Source of the DNA: Gavia stellata
Lineage: Eukaryota > Chordata > Aves > Gaviiformes > Gaviidae
NCBI RefSeq assembly: GCF_030936135.1
Contig: NC_082600.1
Coordinates: 21,087,943 to 21,151,942, forward strand
Length of the DNA stretch: 64,000 nucleotides
Direction of reading: 5' to 3'
Shown here: piece by piece, positions 39,431 to 50,300 of the stretch
Position numbering within the stretch: the first letter of the stretch is position 1
Layout of the letters: every line of letters begins with the position of its first letter
Translations under genes and position numbers: made by a program
The notes under the pieces: model-generated
The model's database searches: none
What the model saw: the letters and a program-made list of their open reading frames with translations, nothing else
What the model was told of the DNA's origin: nothing

Positions 39431-40464
39431 CGTGGCAGGGAACAAATGAACAGTTTACTCCTTTACCACCTTAGAAAATAGAGCGCTAGACTGGTAATGA
39501 CACTGATGAAACTGGTAAGTAATATGGAAAGTGGCATATAGCTAAACTATGGCCCAATGCTCCCTTCTTTACTGGCATTAAATTAAGAGTGACATCACTG
39601 AAGATTGTCACTAGACTAATCAGAATTATTTTAGTAGCATCGTTCTCCGTGAATGGAAACAGGAAGTGGAATATATTAATCTTATAACTCAAATTCACAC
39701 TTCCCTTCATCTTTCTCAGTAGCTCTGAAGTTAGACGTGTTAGAGACACAAAAAAAGAAAAAAAAGGCTAGGCAAGAGTCTCTGTTAGCCTACAACCATG
39801 TGAGTCAGGACTGACCCCACTGACATTAACAAAGCAAAGCTGATGTGTAGCTACATCAGAAATTAATAATGATCTGCATCATGAATACGGTGATGCAGGT
39901 TGTGGCTAAGATAATAGGAAAAACAGATTAAATGAATTCTGAAATTCCACCAGCTAGGTCACCACAGTTCACTGAAAAGCTCCCAACTTACAAAGCTGAG
40001 ATATATCTTTGCTGGACTTTTGGCAAATGAATTCTGCTTTAAGTGAATTACTGACATATAAATTCACCTCTGCTGTTATTATGGTGACAACAATATCATT
40101 TGGCACTGACATTTCATACCCTATGGATATTAACTAAATTACCATCACAGCCCTTTTAATTACCCGTATTCTTACTGTATATATAGGGAAGTGAGATAGA
40201 AACTACTGTGACTCACTGGGGCCATACATTAATGCTTTTCAGCATTGTCTGTGAGGAAAATGGAATTTGAATGCATGCATTTCTTCTTGCCATTAAACAG
40301 ATGTTTGGATTTTATAAACTCTTTTCTGTAAGGAATGTCCTTGCTTTGGGAAGAGTTCATGTGAATTTGCACTTGCTTTTTGCCTGCAGAGCCATCAGGA
40401 ATTCTACGTGGAATATTCCATAACAATGATACACAGTGTGGACTGGAGCCTGGATGAAGACATT

Positions 40465-40501
40465 TACTTTTCACTATGCCATTTTTGCATAGTGAAAAGT
40501 A
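40465..40501. repeat. Perfect 15-bp inverted repeat (hairpin)
   Basis: Arms TACTTTTCACTATGC (40,465-40,479) and GCATAGTGAAAAGTA (40,487-40,501) are exact reverse complements around a 7-base loop. Pairing stops abruptly on both sides, which suggests a discrete event such as a template-switch mutation rather than a transposon terminal repeat. Confidence 0.9.
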
Positions 40502-41049
40502 CCTTTCCTGTAACACTGCAATTTTAAAAAGAACACAGATGTTCACTTTCACATGGTAAATTTGATCCAGCTGGGACAAACAAATTTGGAGAGAGAGTGA
40601 AACAAAGTGTAAATTTTTAGCTACATAAGAATAATGAGGTAAATACATAAATGATTGAAATACAGGACCTTGTAGTCTCTACATCTAAAAGTTTCCTCAT
40701 TTCTCCAGAGGGCTGTGATTTGAACACATAGACTGAGCATTTCAGAACAATCTAAGGGATTAGGTACCTACATTTTATTATCATAAAGTGATAGGACCCT
40801 GAACTTGTCTGAGGTTTTCTGTGAAGCCCAGCCTATAGGTCAGCCATGGTCATTGTTTTCCTTTATCTTGAAGCGGATCTTCAGCAATGCAGGGAGGTAC
40901 TATAGGAAATGATGCTATGAAAAACATCCACACATACCAATGTAAGCTGGTCCAAGCTATAGCTTTCATGAGCATTGGTGGAATAATAAAAAGTATAAAA
41001 TCTCAGGGCCAAATTTTGTGGAAATGAAGCTCTTTGCACAGGATCAGGG

Positions 41050-41420
41050 CCCTAGGTTTACCAACAGAGTCTGTGGTCTCTCCTCCTGCCTCCTTGGCAT
41101 TTGGCTGCCTGTGCGGAGGCCAGTGCTGACATTGGGCGGCCGTGCTCAGCCTCGTACCTTGCTGGTCCCAACCTTGCCTTCCTGACTTGGCTTGCCAGCT
41201 TGACCTCAGACCTGCCTCGTCACTACGGATTTGTCTGGTAATCACAGAGCTGTTCACCAATGCTGGTTACCATTACTGGACCTGCTCTGCCTTGCTGGTG
41301 AGCCGTGGGACTGCGTGCCTTCTCGGTGACGATGCTCCCCAGCCTGCCTGGCTGTCACCCTCAGTTCCTGGCTCCCTGTCTCTTGCAGAGCAGCCAGCTC
41401 TCACTGCTCCCTGACGCACA
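41050..41420. repeat. GC-rich unclassified repeat-like segment
   Basis: About 370 bp rich in CTG, CCTTGCC and CCTGCC words with recurring near-copies (CTTGCTGG, GACCTGCT/GACCTGCC, CTTGCCAG). It differs in composition from the AT-rich flanks. It could be a decayed LTR or another interspersed repeat, but I cannot name a family. Open frames within it have no recognisable domain. Confidence 0.35.
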
Positions 41421-41837
41421 AGTTAAATTTGACTCAGTTTTGTTACTTAGTTTTAGTTTTCATTATTCTTTATTTGAAATAAATTAAAAACCCCAATAGA
41501 ATTAACTTGCCAACATTTCTGGCATGTGAAAGGTCTAGAAATGAACCACTGAGTTCTTTTTTCCATGAAGTTACAGTGAAGCTTGGTTCCGCTTTTATTC
41601 CAGTGCTGCAGTGAATTTTCACATTCTATTGCAAAATACATAGGTCAGCACAGTAACAAATCTGTGGTGAAGTTAACTTGCACTGCTGCTTGCATACTTC
41701 TTCCTTCATAATATATAAGAATGTATTACATAAAAAAAAAAACCCATCGAAACAAAATCCAGCAAATGGAAACAAAGAAGGGAAGGGAACATACTTTTTT
41801 AGAAAGAAAGGCAACGGCCAGAATAGTGACATACACA

Positions 41838-42248
41838 GTTCATAGGATCACAGGACAATTCTGGTTGGAAGGGACCTCAGGAAGTCTCTAGTCCAACCTT
41901 CTGCTCAAAGCAAGGTCAGCTATGAGGCCAGACCAGGTTATTCAGGACTTTGTTCAGTTGGGTCTTGAAAACCTGTCAGAATGGAACATGCAGAACATCT
42001 TTGTGCAACCTGCTCCACTGCTTGGCAGTCCTCACAGTTCAAAAGTTTTTCCTTATATCAACTCTGACCCTTCTTGCTTCAAGTTATGCACATGATTTCT
42101 TGTCCTCCTGCTACGCACTCTTGTGAAGAGCTTGGCTTCACTACCTTCTCAGTACCAGGTATTGCAAGGCTGCCATTAGGTCCCCCAAAGCCTTCTCTTC
42201 TTCAGGCTGAACAAGCCCAGCCTCCTCAGCCTCTCAAGTTCCCCTCTT
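41838..42248 (-). mobile_element. Older CR1 fragment, minus strand
   Basis: The left end carries the reverse complement of a CR1 3' end (ATAGGATCACAGGA, then GGTTGGAAGGGACCTC and AGTCCAACCTTCTGCTC). The sequence runs toward the element's 5' side through the classic segment around AAGCCTTCTCTTCTTCAGGC to about 42,248. It is the opposite orientation and a different, older CR1 subfamily from the copies at 10 and 36 kb, with more substitutions and small indels. It lies just downstream of the likely GPR65 3' end. Confidence 0.92.
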
Positions 42249-43911
42249 GGAATGTGAAATTAATTGAAAGTATAAATAGACATAAACAGGAACTCATGAA
42301 ACAATGAAAGCGACTCTTTGTAATGGAGAAATTCGTAATTTACATGCAGAGGGATCTTCACATAAGAATTTCCATATTGCTTGTGACCACTGTGTGCTCA
42401 TCCTCCAAGTATAATGTCAGACCTAGAAGTGTGCTGAAAAAGTGCTGGTCAAAATCTTTCTACTACACAGACTTGCTAGAGGGAGATTTTTTTGATGGAA
42501 AGAGGATTTTTTTCCCTATGAAACTGGACAACCACCAAACATTCTTCCTGGCAACTGGACAAAAGTGAAAAGGTTGTGAGAGGAGGAAAAGACCTTCCAT
42601 GGTGTTTCAACTCTTTTCAGACGGTCAAGTGCCCGCAGCTACTAGGGAACTACACAGCCATTGCAGGGGCCTGCTCAGGAACAGGTCCCTGAATTAACAG
42701 CTGTACTTTTTATTTGTGCTAACTTCAGCCCTTTCAAAATGTGGGTTCTTTTGCTGTCATTCTTATTGTTTGTTGGTACATTCGTGTTCTTTGCCGATTA
42801 GTCAGTATTGCTTGTTGGTTTGTTGTTTGCTTTTTTTTTAAAACTGGCAGACTGAGAGCCCTGGAACCTCTAGCTGAGGTCTCCAGGTGCAGTTAAGTAA
42901 ATGGATATAAACCTTCTTGCTCTATTGACTCTACAAACATAACCACAGTCCAGATTTCAGTCATAATAAGCAAGGCTAAAGTCTGGTCCTTTATGTTGTG
43001 GAGGTGTGAAACCTCATCTTTCAATCCTTCCCTCTCCTCCCTGCATATATCAGGAAAAATGTCATCCGAGTTAAACCACCAGTGGCTAGAATTTGGTTCT
43101 TTATAGGCACTTGAAGTAATGAATCTTCAACTATCTGAAACCCAATATCGACATTGTAATGAAACTGCATGACATATGGTTATACATTAGAACATATATT
43201 TTCCAAAGAAAACAAAAGCTGAAAAGCTTAAGAGCAGGTAGGTACCTGTCCACATGAGGTAAACAATTTTAAGAAGTGACTAATCTCAGGGGTATGTGGA
43301 AGGAGAACTTGGGTCACTACTGAAACACAGGAACCATCATAGCAGCATAAATTACAACATGAAATTAGAGAGAAGATTTACCTCCCTCCCTCTGTCTGCT
43401 CCTTTGTCAATTGTTTGAATGATCTCTGTGTGTGCATGCTTCATTCACTTCTATCACAGTACTGATTTTAAAAAAAAAATCCCTTTTGGGGCTCCTTCCC
43501 AGCTAAGCTTTAGATTTCTACTAAAACTGGAAACCAAATGACTAGGGTAAGAGCACTTCAGCCTTCCTCCAGCTGAGTACGTGTGTACCCAGAACATGGG
43601 CTAGCTAGCAAGCTGCGACAGGAGGCAGTTCTGTGGGTAATCCTAAGTAATTCTGTCAGTGTGTCATGGTCGTCTTTCTTGATTGTGCATTTGTTTGTTG
43701 ACATTGATTTATGTACCATGCCCGATTTAAAGATATGTATTCATGCTCCATTGATTTCATTGACCCTGTAATAAGTTCTTCTTAGCTCCAGCTACCGGTT
43801 TCACTTAGATTAGTATCTGTGACTTTTGGGGTATTTCCTAGGTACAGACTGGGGAAGAATTTTTCTTTCTTTCTCCTTTAGGTTATTCGATTTTGCTTTG
43901 AATGTGCTCTC
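42249..43911. other. GPR65: 3' flank and probable 3' untranslated region of GPR65
   Basis: On the minus strand this is the sequence following the GPR65 stop codon. I see no second gene. The first canonical polyadenylation hexamer met on the minus strand is at 42,709-42,714, which would give a 3' untranslated region of about 1.2 kb. Transcript evidence would be needed to place the end. Confidence 0.4.
42709..42714 (-). promoter_or_regulatory. GPR65: Candidate GPR65 polyadenylation signal
   Basis: AATAAA on the minus strand, the first such hexamer I find between the GPR65 stop and the CR1 fragment. A weaker signal closer to the stop could be used instead. Confidence 0.3.
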
Positions 43912-44949
43912 TCAGGCATTTTTGACAGTCTCCGTTTCACAGGAAGTTCTGTAGGTGATCAGTGCACTGCTCTTTGTAGCAGAACCGCACGGAGCATGGT
44001 CTTTCGCTTGGTCTCCCTCACGTTTTCGAAGGCACAAGCAACACCTGAGCAAATTCCGTATGTCTGTTCGTGCAGTTTCACTCACAAAGCAGTAAAGAAT
44101 GGGATCAGCAATGCAATTCAAACTCATTAAGGCCTGTGTGATTCTGTAAACCTTATACATCAATGGCAAAAGCTGTGGGTCAGTGGTGTAGGGTTCTTTG
44201 ATGCTGCGAATAAGCAATATAATGTGATAAGGAGTGAAGCAAACAATGAAAGTAACTGTGATATTCAGAATAAGTTTCCTCACTTTTTTCTTTTCTTCAT
44301 CTACTGTGGCTTGACTACACCTCACTACTTGGTAGATTTTATGGTAGCAAAACACAATGGTTATTAAAGGGAGCAGGTACCCTGAGCATATCCGGAATAA
44401 ATTTATCCATGCCTGCCACCATTCCAGGGGGTATTTATCATAGCATAAGGTATGATTAGTGAAATTGCAAGGATCATTGAATACTTCTTTTTTCACCAAT
44501 ATGACTGAATTCAAGATGCTTTCCAGAAGCCAAACAGTTATGCTGACAATCAACGAAAATCTTCTTGTGCGCAAGTGCTGGAGCTTCAAGGGGTGAACTA
44601 ATGCCAGGTACCTGTCAACAGAGATGCAAGCAAGGAACGCAGTACTGGTGTAGAAATTCATATACATAAGGAAGGCAGAAATCTTACAAAGCAAGGCAGA
44701 GAGCCTCCAGTTATCTCCATTCCAGGCATAATCAATCCACAGAGGCAGAATCAGAGAGTACAAAAGGTCAGCCAGGGATAGGCTGAAAAGGTAGACTGCT
44801 AACTCATTCTTTTTCCTCACCTGAATGCAAGATGCATAGAGGGATATGCAGTTGATGGGAATACTGATCATCATCACAATGCTGTACACAAATGGAAACA
44901 AATACTTATCCAGGGTGTGATCATCATGGCACTTAGCAGTGTTGTTCAT
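43912..44949 (-). CDS. GPR65: GPR65 (TDAG8), proton-sensing G protein-coupled receptor
   Basis: An intact 345-residue class A GPCR encoded in one exon, close to the mammalian length. Seven hydrophobic segments lie at about 16-43, 52-72, 86-110, 131-153, 183-205, 227-248 and 265-288. Visible hallmarks are SLSLADLLYSLILPLW in TM2, Cys88 and Cys169 for the TM3-ECL2 disulfide, DRY at 112-114 after TM3, CFTPYH in TM6 and DPILY (282-286) in place of NPxxY, as in the P2Y-like/proton-sensing group. N-glycosylation sequons occur at Asn2, Asn162 and Asn165. The family (GPR4, GPR65, GPR68, GPR132) responds to extracellular acid, and GPR65 signals through Gs/cAMP in leukocytes. Extracellular-facing His residues include His8, His11, His166 and His242; Lys15 sits where I recall a His in human. 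Neighbouring GALC, divergent, supports orthology. Confidence 0.96.
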   Translation of the reverse strand: MNNTAKCHDDHTLDKYLFPFVYSIVMMISIPINCISLYASCIQVRKKNELAVYLFSLSLADLLYSLILPLWIDYAWNGDNWRLSALLCKISAFLMYMNFYTSTAFLACISVDRYLALVHPLKLQHLRTRRFSLIVSITVWLLESILNSVILVKKEVFNDPCNFTNHTLCYDKYPLEWWQAWINLFRICSGYLLPLITIVFCYHKIYQVVRCSQATVDEEKKKVRKLILNITVTFIVCFTPYHIILLIRSIKEPYTTDPQLLPLMYKVYRITQALMSLNCIADPILYCFVSETARTDIRNLLRCCLCLRKREGDQAKDHAPCGSATKSSALITYRTSCETETVKNA

Positions 44950-44983
44950 TGTCTATCTCAAGTAGTATTTTTGGGCTAATTCC

Positions 44984-44988
44984 AGCCT
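44984..44988 (-). other. GPR65: Candidate splice acceptor before the GPR65 coding exon
   Basis: Read on the minus strand, a T-rich stretch followed by GCATCCAG ends at 44,987, so a coding exon could begin at 44,986 with about 37 bases of 5' leader before the ATG at 44,949. Mammalian GPR65 has a separate noncoding first exon, so an acceptor is expected here. The polypyrimidine tract is short and the exact site is uncertain. Confidence 0.3.
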
Positions 44989-45269
44989 GGATGCAATAAA
45001 AAACCATCTGTAGTCTGACGGGTGGTCATCTGTTAGTTCTTCAGGACCTGGTTGGTAAAATTCCAGCCTTCTGTTACAAAAATGAAAAATGTCAGCTATA
45101 ACAACAGCTTTGTTTTTTATGGGCTTCTTGGTGGGTGTCTTTTTTTAGAAGAAAGAAACTGTGTTTGTAGAAGATCAAAGGTTTTAAACACTCCTGGAGT
45201 TAGGAGTGCATAGGAAGAGGGGTAGGGTCCCGCAATCCCAGGTCTGTCTTGTGGGAGTTGAAGGAGATC

Positions 45270-45305
45270 AGAAAGTGCACCACAAATAACGGAAGTGCAC
45301 TTTCT
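45270..45305. promoter_or_regulatory. Inverted repeat overlapping an ETS-type site upstream of GPR65
   Basis: Arms AGAAAGTGCAC (45,270-45,280) and GTGCACTTTCT (45,295-45,305) are perfect reverse complements around a 14-base loop. The loop and right arm contain ACGGAAGTG (45,289-45,297), an ETS-family consensus. It lies about 340 bp upstream of the GPR65 ATG; ETS factors such as PU.1 drive many leukocyte genes. Regulatory use is inference. Confidence 0.35.
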
Positions 45306-47284
45306 ATTATTATGGTGAGCAGTATAGGGGTTTGGCCATACGAATATGGCAGATTTCTTACCCCCAATAACCTCCTTCCCTCTAAGTCAATGGAGAGACA
45401 AGGGTAGAAAGACAGGGATTCAGGTACTGCTAGATATTGGGATCTGCTCAGAAGAGGAGAATGTGTGGCTTGTATGTCTCCCTATTGCGAATCATTCTCT
45501 TGTCACATTCTCACACTTCCCTGCTTCCGCTTCCCTCCTTTGTATGTGATCCCCCAAGAACTTGCCATCAACTGTTCTATTCCAGCAAAGCTTACTGCAT
45601 GTCCCAAGAACCCTCATGTGAAACCTGGCAGGGTATTGGGTTCCTGCATGCACAGGAGAATCTGCCAGAGTGTCACTTAGACTGATGTGAGGTGGAGACT
45701 CTCTGAATACAATTTTTCATTTACACTTCTTACCTCTAAGAATTGCAGTTGCCATGCATGAGTTTGTAAAACCATTAGCAATTAAGCTTATCTTAAGCAC
45801 TACCAGGGCTGTGGGTGTCAACAGCTTCAACATGAAAATACCAGTAAAATGGCAGCCCTGACTAAAGCAGCGGGACTGGAGGAGTTGCATGCATGAGCCT
45901 TAGAAGCACTTAGAAGAGCTGACCTTTAAGTAAGAAAGGGCGTACAACCATAGCTATGAGACAGCTGGTACTCACTGATTATGTCACAGCTCTGACAGTC
46001 AGTAATTCTCTTCTTCAAAGAACTAATTATTAAGTTCAGGAAATACAAGAATGGGGAATATTTGTTGTGGTCCAGTTCTACTGCCAAATATACCCACTGA
46101 TTCAGAGACTGCCTGTGATAACTCATCTGTGGTTTGAGTCTGGACTGCCAGCAGAGGAGGTGAAGAGGTTGTGGAATGAGTAGGTTGCAAGGTAGCACTA
46201 TCTAGATCTGTTCCCAAATAGGAAACAGCTCAAAACGAAGACAACCTGGGTGCAGGGATTTTCCCATGTGGTAGGCAAATTCATTCTGCCTTTTATGGGT
46301 TTGATGCATGTATGTGTGTAGGTTTGTGGGTTTATCAGAGAAATGCAAACACTGCCTCTGTTGAGAGGTTATTATATGGATCTCTTTTCCATGAAAAAAA
46401 ACTTTCATGCATATTCAGAAAAAAAGGAGCAATGACAAAACTAGTCAGAAAGCATGTATTTAATTTTACCAGCCACTGCTTTATTTGATCAAGTTGGCTA
46501 ACTTTTTATAGTTAGAGCTAAATTCATTCACAGGCTTGAAAGATAAGGAAAATTCTTGAGAAGGACTTGCCAATTTGATCCATTGAGCAGCTTTACTTAT
46601 ATGATGACTGATAAAAAAAACGCAGTGTCTATATTTAAGACAAATACAAGACGTCTGCTTTTCAGTGTGGTTTAATAAAACCACAGAGTAAATAGGGCAT
46701 TGTAAGTTTACCAGTATAGATAAGTATCACAAATGAAAAATCTAGCTCTAGAAATTGGATCCCAGGGTTTTGCTGACCCACTTCTCACCAAAAGCAAAGC
46801 AAACATATGCAGACTGACCAGATGAGTAAAAGATAAAATACCTACCTCTTCTTCTAATCACAATTTAGCATCTCTTTTCCTATGACAAGTATCTTCCTGT
46901 CTAACAGGGAAACGTGCCGTTTCAGAAGCATGTGTGTAATGTAGCAAGTGTATGAGGCAGTGTTTACTAGTCACATGACTGAGAAACTGTAATTCCTTCC
47001 CCCTCACCCACAAACTCTTTCTCCATTGTTAGTCAACTTGTTATATTATAGACTCATTATCCTTACAAGCTCCGGACTTGACTCCATGTTACTCACAACA
47101 GCTCCTCTCACAGTTACCTTTATCAGCTCTTTCATTATCTACTCACAGACCAACACACCAATTTCTTCATACCACCCTCTTTTCCTTCAGCTTTCTCTTT
47201 TTAGCTTGTTATTTCTAAAAGTTTTGCTTTGTTGATCTCACTGATCATAAGGTAAAACACTTGTCCTTATATTGCACTTGTCTG

Positions 47285-47335
47285 AATAAACTGCATGTTC
47301 TTTGGGGCAAGACCTTGCTTTGCTCTTCTGCCATC
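47285..47335 (+). mobile_element. Possible ancient L2/MIR-like 3' fragment
   Basis: The phrase TTCTTTGGGGCAAGACCTTG followed by TTTGCTCTTCTG resembles the conserved 3' end of ancient amniote L2/MIR-type repeats (a TTGGGGCAGGGAC-like core). It is short and diverged, so the assignment is weak. Confidence 0.25.
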
Positions 47336-50300
47336 TGCCTTAAGGAACTAATATCTTAAAATACAACTGGCTAATAGCAGGCTGGGACACTGAAGATGGG
47401 ATTCAAAGAAGAGAGTTGAGACCACTTGAAATTTGCCACCTTGGCAATTTTTTTCTGTCCTTCATGTGCACAGGTCACTGTACCCCATGGTTTTCTTTTC
47501 TTTTTAAAAAGTATCATCAATAGTTTCTATGAATAAAGCCCTGGAGGCTGTCTAAAATGCCCCAGGCAAACCATGTCCCAGCTTTGATGACACATTAATC
47601 CTACTTATACAAGGACATGCTTTCAATGAGAATAATAACAAGAAGTGTGTAATTCTGGCATGTATTCATGACCTATACTGAAGTGTGTCAAAGAGCCAGC
47701 AAATTAAGTATACCACAATGCATGCTGCAGTTTCTTGCACAGAAACATAAAAGCAGAAAGAACTGTTTTGCCCACACATTTCATTACAGTTACTTCGGGC
47801 CTTATCTCAGGGGAAGTGCTCCATATCATACTTCCTTCCTTAGTTTTTTTCTGATAATTAGGACTACATAATGCAACATGATTTATCTTACCTGGATGCG
47901 TGATCTGAAGCATTCCCAGGTTTTCTCTCGGCTACTGAGCATACCTGCTGGTTTTGCCCAGGAAGATGGTATTGGCTTACAGCTATCCTAAAACACAATG
48001 TTTGATAATTTTTCCCACTGATAGTTAATTTTTTCTAAAAAACTACCGAGGAATTTCTGTTTAACGATATAGTCTAATGGTTTGACTTTCATGGTCCAAA
48101 CCCACTGTGACTAATTCTGTAGACTTGTGACTTCTTTTATAGACTTGTTTTGTTATCAGATGTGTTTCAAATGAAAAAAAAAATTCTCAACAGTAATTTT
48201 TTTCTTTTAGCCACATTTTTCAATGATTATCATTGTCCCTGTCTCTTTGTCATTTTGCTACAGAAAACCTGCTGTACAAGAACTCTGAAAAAAGTCAGAC
48301 ACAAAATTTAGAGAAATGGACTAGCAAATGGTACTGTTCAAGTAATGTATGTAAACAAGCCTGTAAAGGAACGTTGTGAAAGCTTCTGGAGAAAAGTTCT
48401 CATTACATATTGTATTCGTATTGATGTGTTCCTACAGTATCTTTTCCAGATTCTGAGAGAGCTTTATGCGGTCTCTCCATCTATGACATTTTGAAAGTAA
48501 CAAAGCAAGTATAAAGTTATACTTTCATAAGCACAAATACAGAATGATATTCCATACTCTTATCCGTAAACAACTTTCTAAGGGAAGAATGGAAGAATCT
48601 TTTTTATTTTTCAGATAAATGAATTCTACTATAGTTTGGGAAATTAGAAAAGATGAAGAAGACTGTAAGGATTTTGTGTTATTAACAGAAAAGTTTAGTC
48701 ACTAATTAAAAAAATAATCTTCCATTAGCTAATAAACACCAGTTTAATTTTGGAAACATCTGCAACTGACACATTTCACCCTTTATTTCAAATTCAAGTT
48801 CATAAAAGGGCAAGTTGCTGTAAGCTATATCCATTATAATGTAGCAAGTTTTTGCAAGCACTTTGCTTTCTAGATAAGTTTCAGGGGAAAGAAAAAATGT
48901 TGTGTTAGCTAATGCAGTAGCTGCTGTACTGGTGCTATTGTATATCAGCCATAAGATGGAAGGACGGATGATTTTCTTGATTTCTTTTTTCTCTCAAAGC
49001 AATTTCAACAAAGCAGATTGCTTTGTATTCTCAAAATAAATTATAGTGCTAAGCTAATTTCCTCAAGTACAAGGACCCTCCATAGCTGCATCTTTTCTCC
49101 TAATGAGCGTATCCCAAAACTTAATTCTGCAAAACTTCACAGTTTAGGAGAGCTGAAATATGCCTTTCAGTAACATGGACATTTTTTCTTAAAATGAACA
49201 GCATTTTTAGTCATGCAACACTAAATTTCACTCACAGGTCTCCATGAGATTCTGTAGAGATTCAAACAGGACTAAAAGAGCTCAGTCTTTTTGAGTTACA
49301 CTTTATGAACTGTTCTATAGAGCATAAAAATTCTGTTAACATGAGCAAATAGAAAAAAAAGCTATGCTTTTTAGGATGTAGGCCATGCAGGTGAGTATTA
49401 TTTTGCTATACCTTTATGTGCATCATGTTTTCCTCTATGCATACAGAAAGATGCTGTACAAAATATTTTTATGTACATATTTGGTATTCTAAGAAGCTAC
49501 TTTTAGCACAGCTTATTTTTCTGCTAAGTTTTAAGCATTGTGTATATTCATATAAATAGCACTGAGTACCTTGTTAGTGCCATAAAACATTAAAGAACAA
49601 TAATAGAAGAGCTACTGGAACCTCCTGTGAGGCCTGAGGCATTTTTTGCAGTGAAGACAGGACAGCTCAGAATCCTTAAATCTCACCCCTAAGTACTGTT
49701 CTTCTCCATCCTTCCCCCCTCTCCTAAGCAACAAGAATTTTGATCATGACAATACCATTACAACAATAAATGAAGCTGGCATGTCTCTCCTAATTCAATC
49801 TTTTGATGTCATTTGCCCTTTTGTCTCATGTTCCACTTGTGCTGGGAGTGAAATACTTCTTCTCCCAGTGCAATCTTTTCCAGGCTCTTTTGTGTCCCTT
49901 CTTTTTGTTGTATGTCAGCATCACATTAAGGGACAGCCAAGTTGAAATCTGTACCAGAACATAAGTTGTGTATCTGACTTCTTGGATTTTGATCACTTAC
50001 CTAGGCAGCCATGTGTCCCTGTGTAGCAGTTTCACTGTGAGGCCATCGGTAGTGTAACCCTTGTCTGCTTCTGAGAAGAAAAACTGCTTCATCAGATAAA
50101 GTACCAGGAAGCTGCTCTTGAATACACCAATGGGGCAACAGCTCACACATCTCTAAATTTTTTTTTTTTGCCTCTTCTTTTTTTTAAATACCTTGTTAAT
50201 CTAAACTTATCCACGGGAAAAAAAGGCAGCATAGTTATGTAGAAGTATACACAAAGGATGGTACCAACCTTGGTAAATCTAGGAATACTTTTAGTAAGTT

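Larger units (their letters stand above)
37295..41837. other. Intergenic DNA with short repeats and two GC-rich patches
   Basis: About 4.5 kb with no gene I can support. It contains a GTT microsatellite (38.83 kb), a GC-rich exon-like island (39.09-39.43 kb), a perfect hairpin (40.47 kb) and a GC-rich repeat-like patch (41.05-41.42 kb). These are described separately; the rest is AT-rich and featureless. Confidence 0.6.

Noticed and set aside
39024-39449. 141-codon and 112-codon overlapping plus-strand frames
   Set aside because: All three frames are open at once because of GC richness and no protein family is recognisable, so I report the patch only as an unexplained island.
1-43911. Exons of KCNK10 or another gene expected by synteny beside GPR65
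   Set aside because: No open frame on the plus strand shows the two-pore potassium channel signatures (pore GYG/GFG motifs or M4 segment) and none of the frames has recognisable homology.
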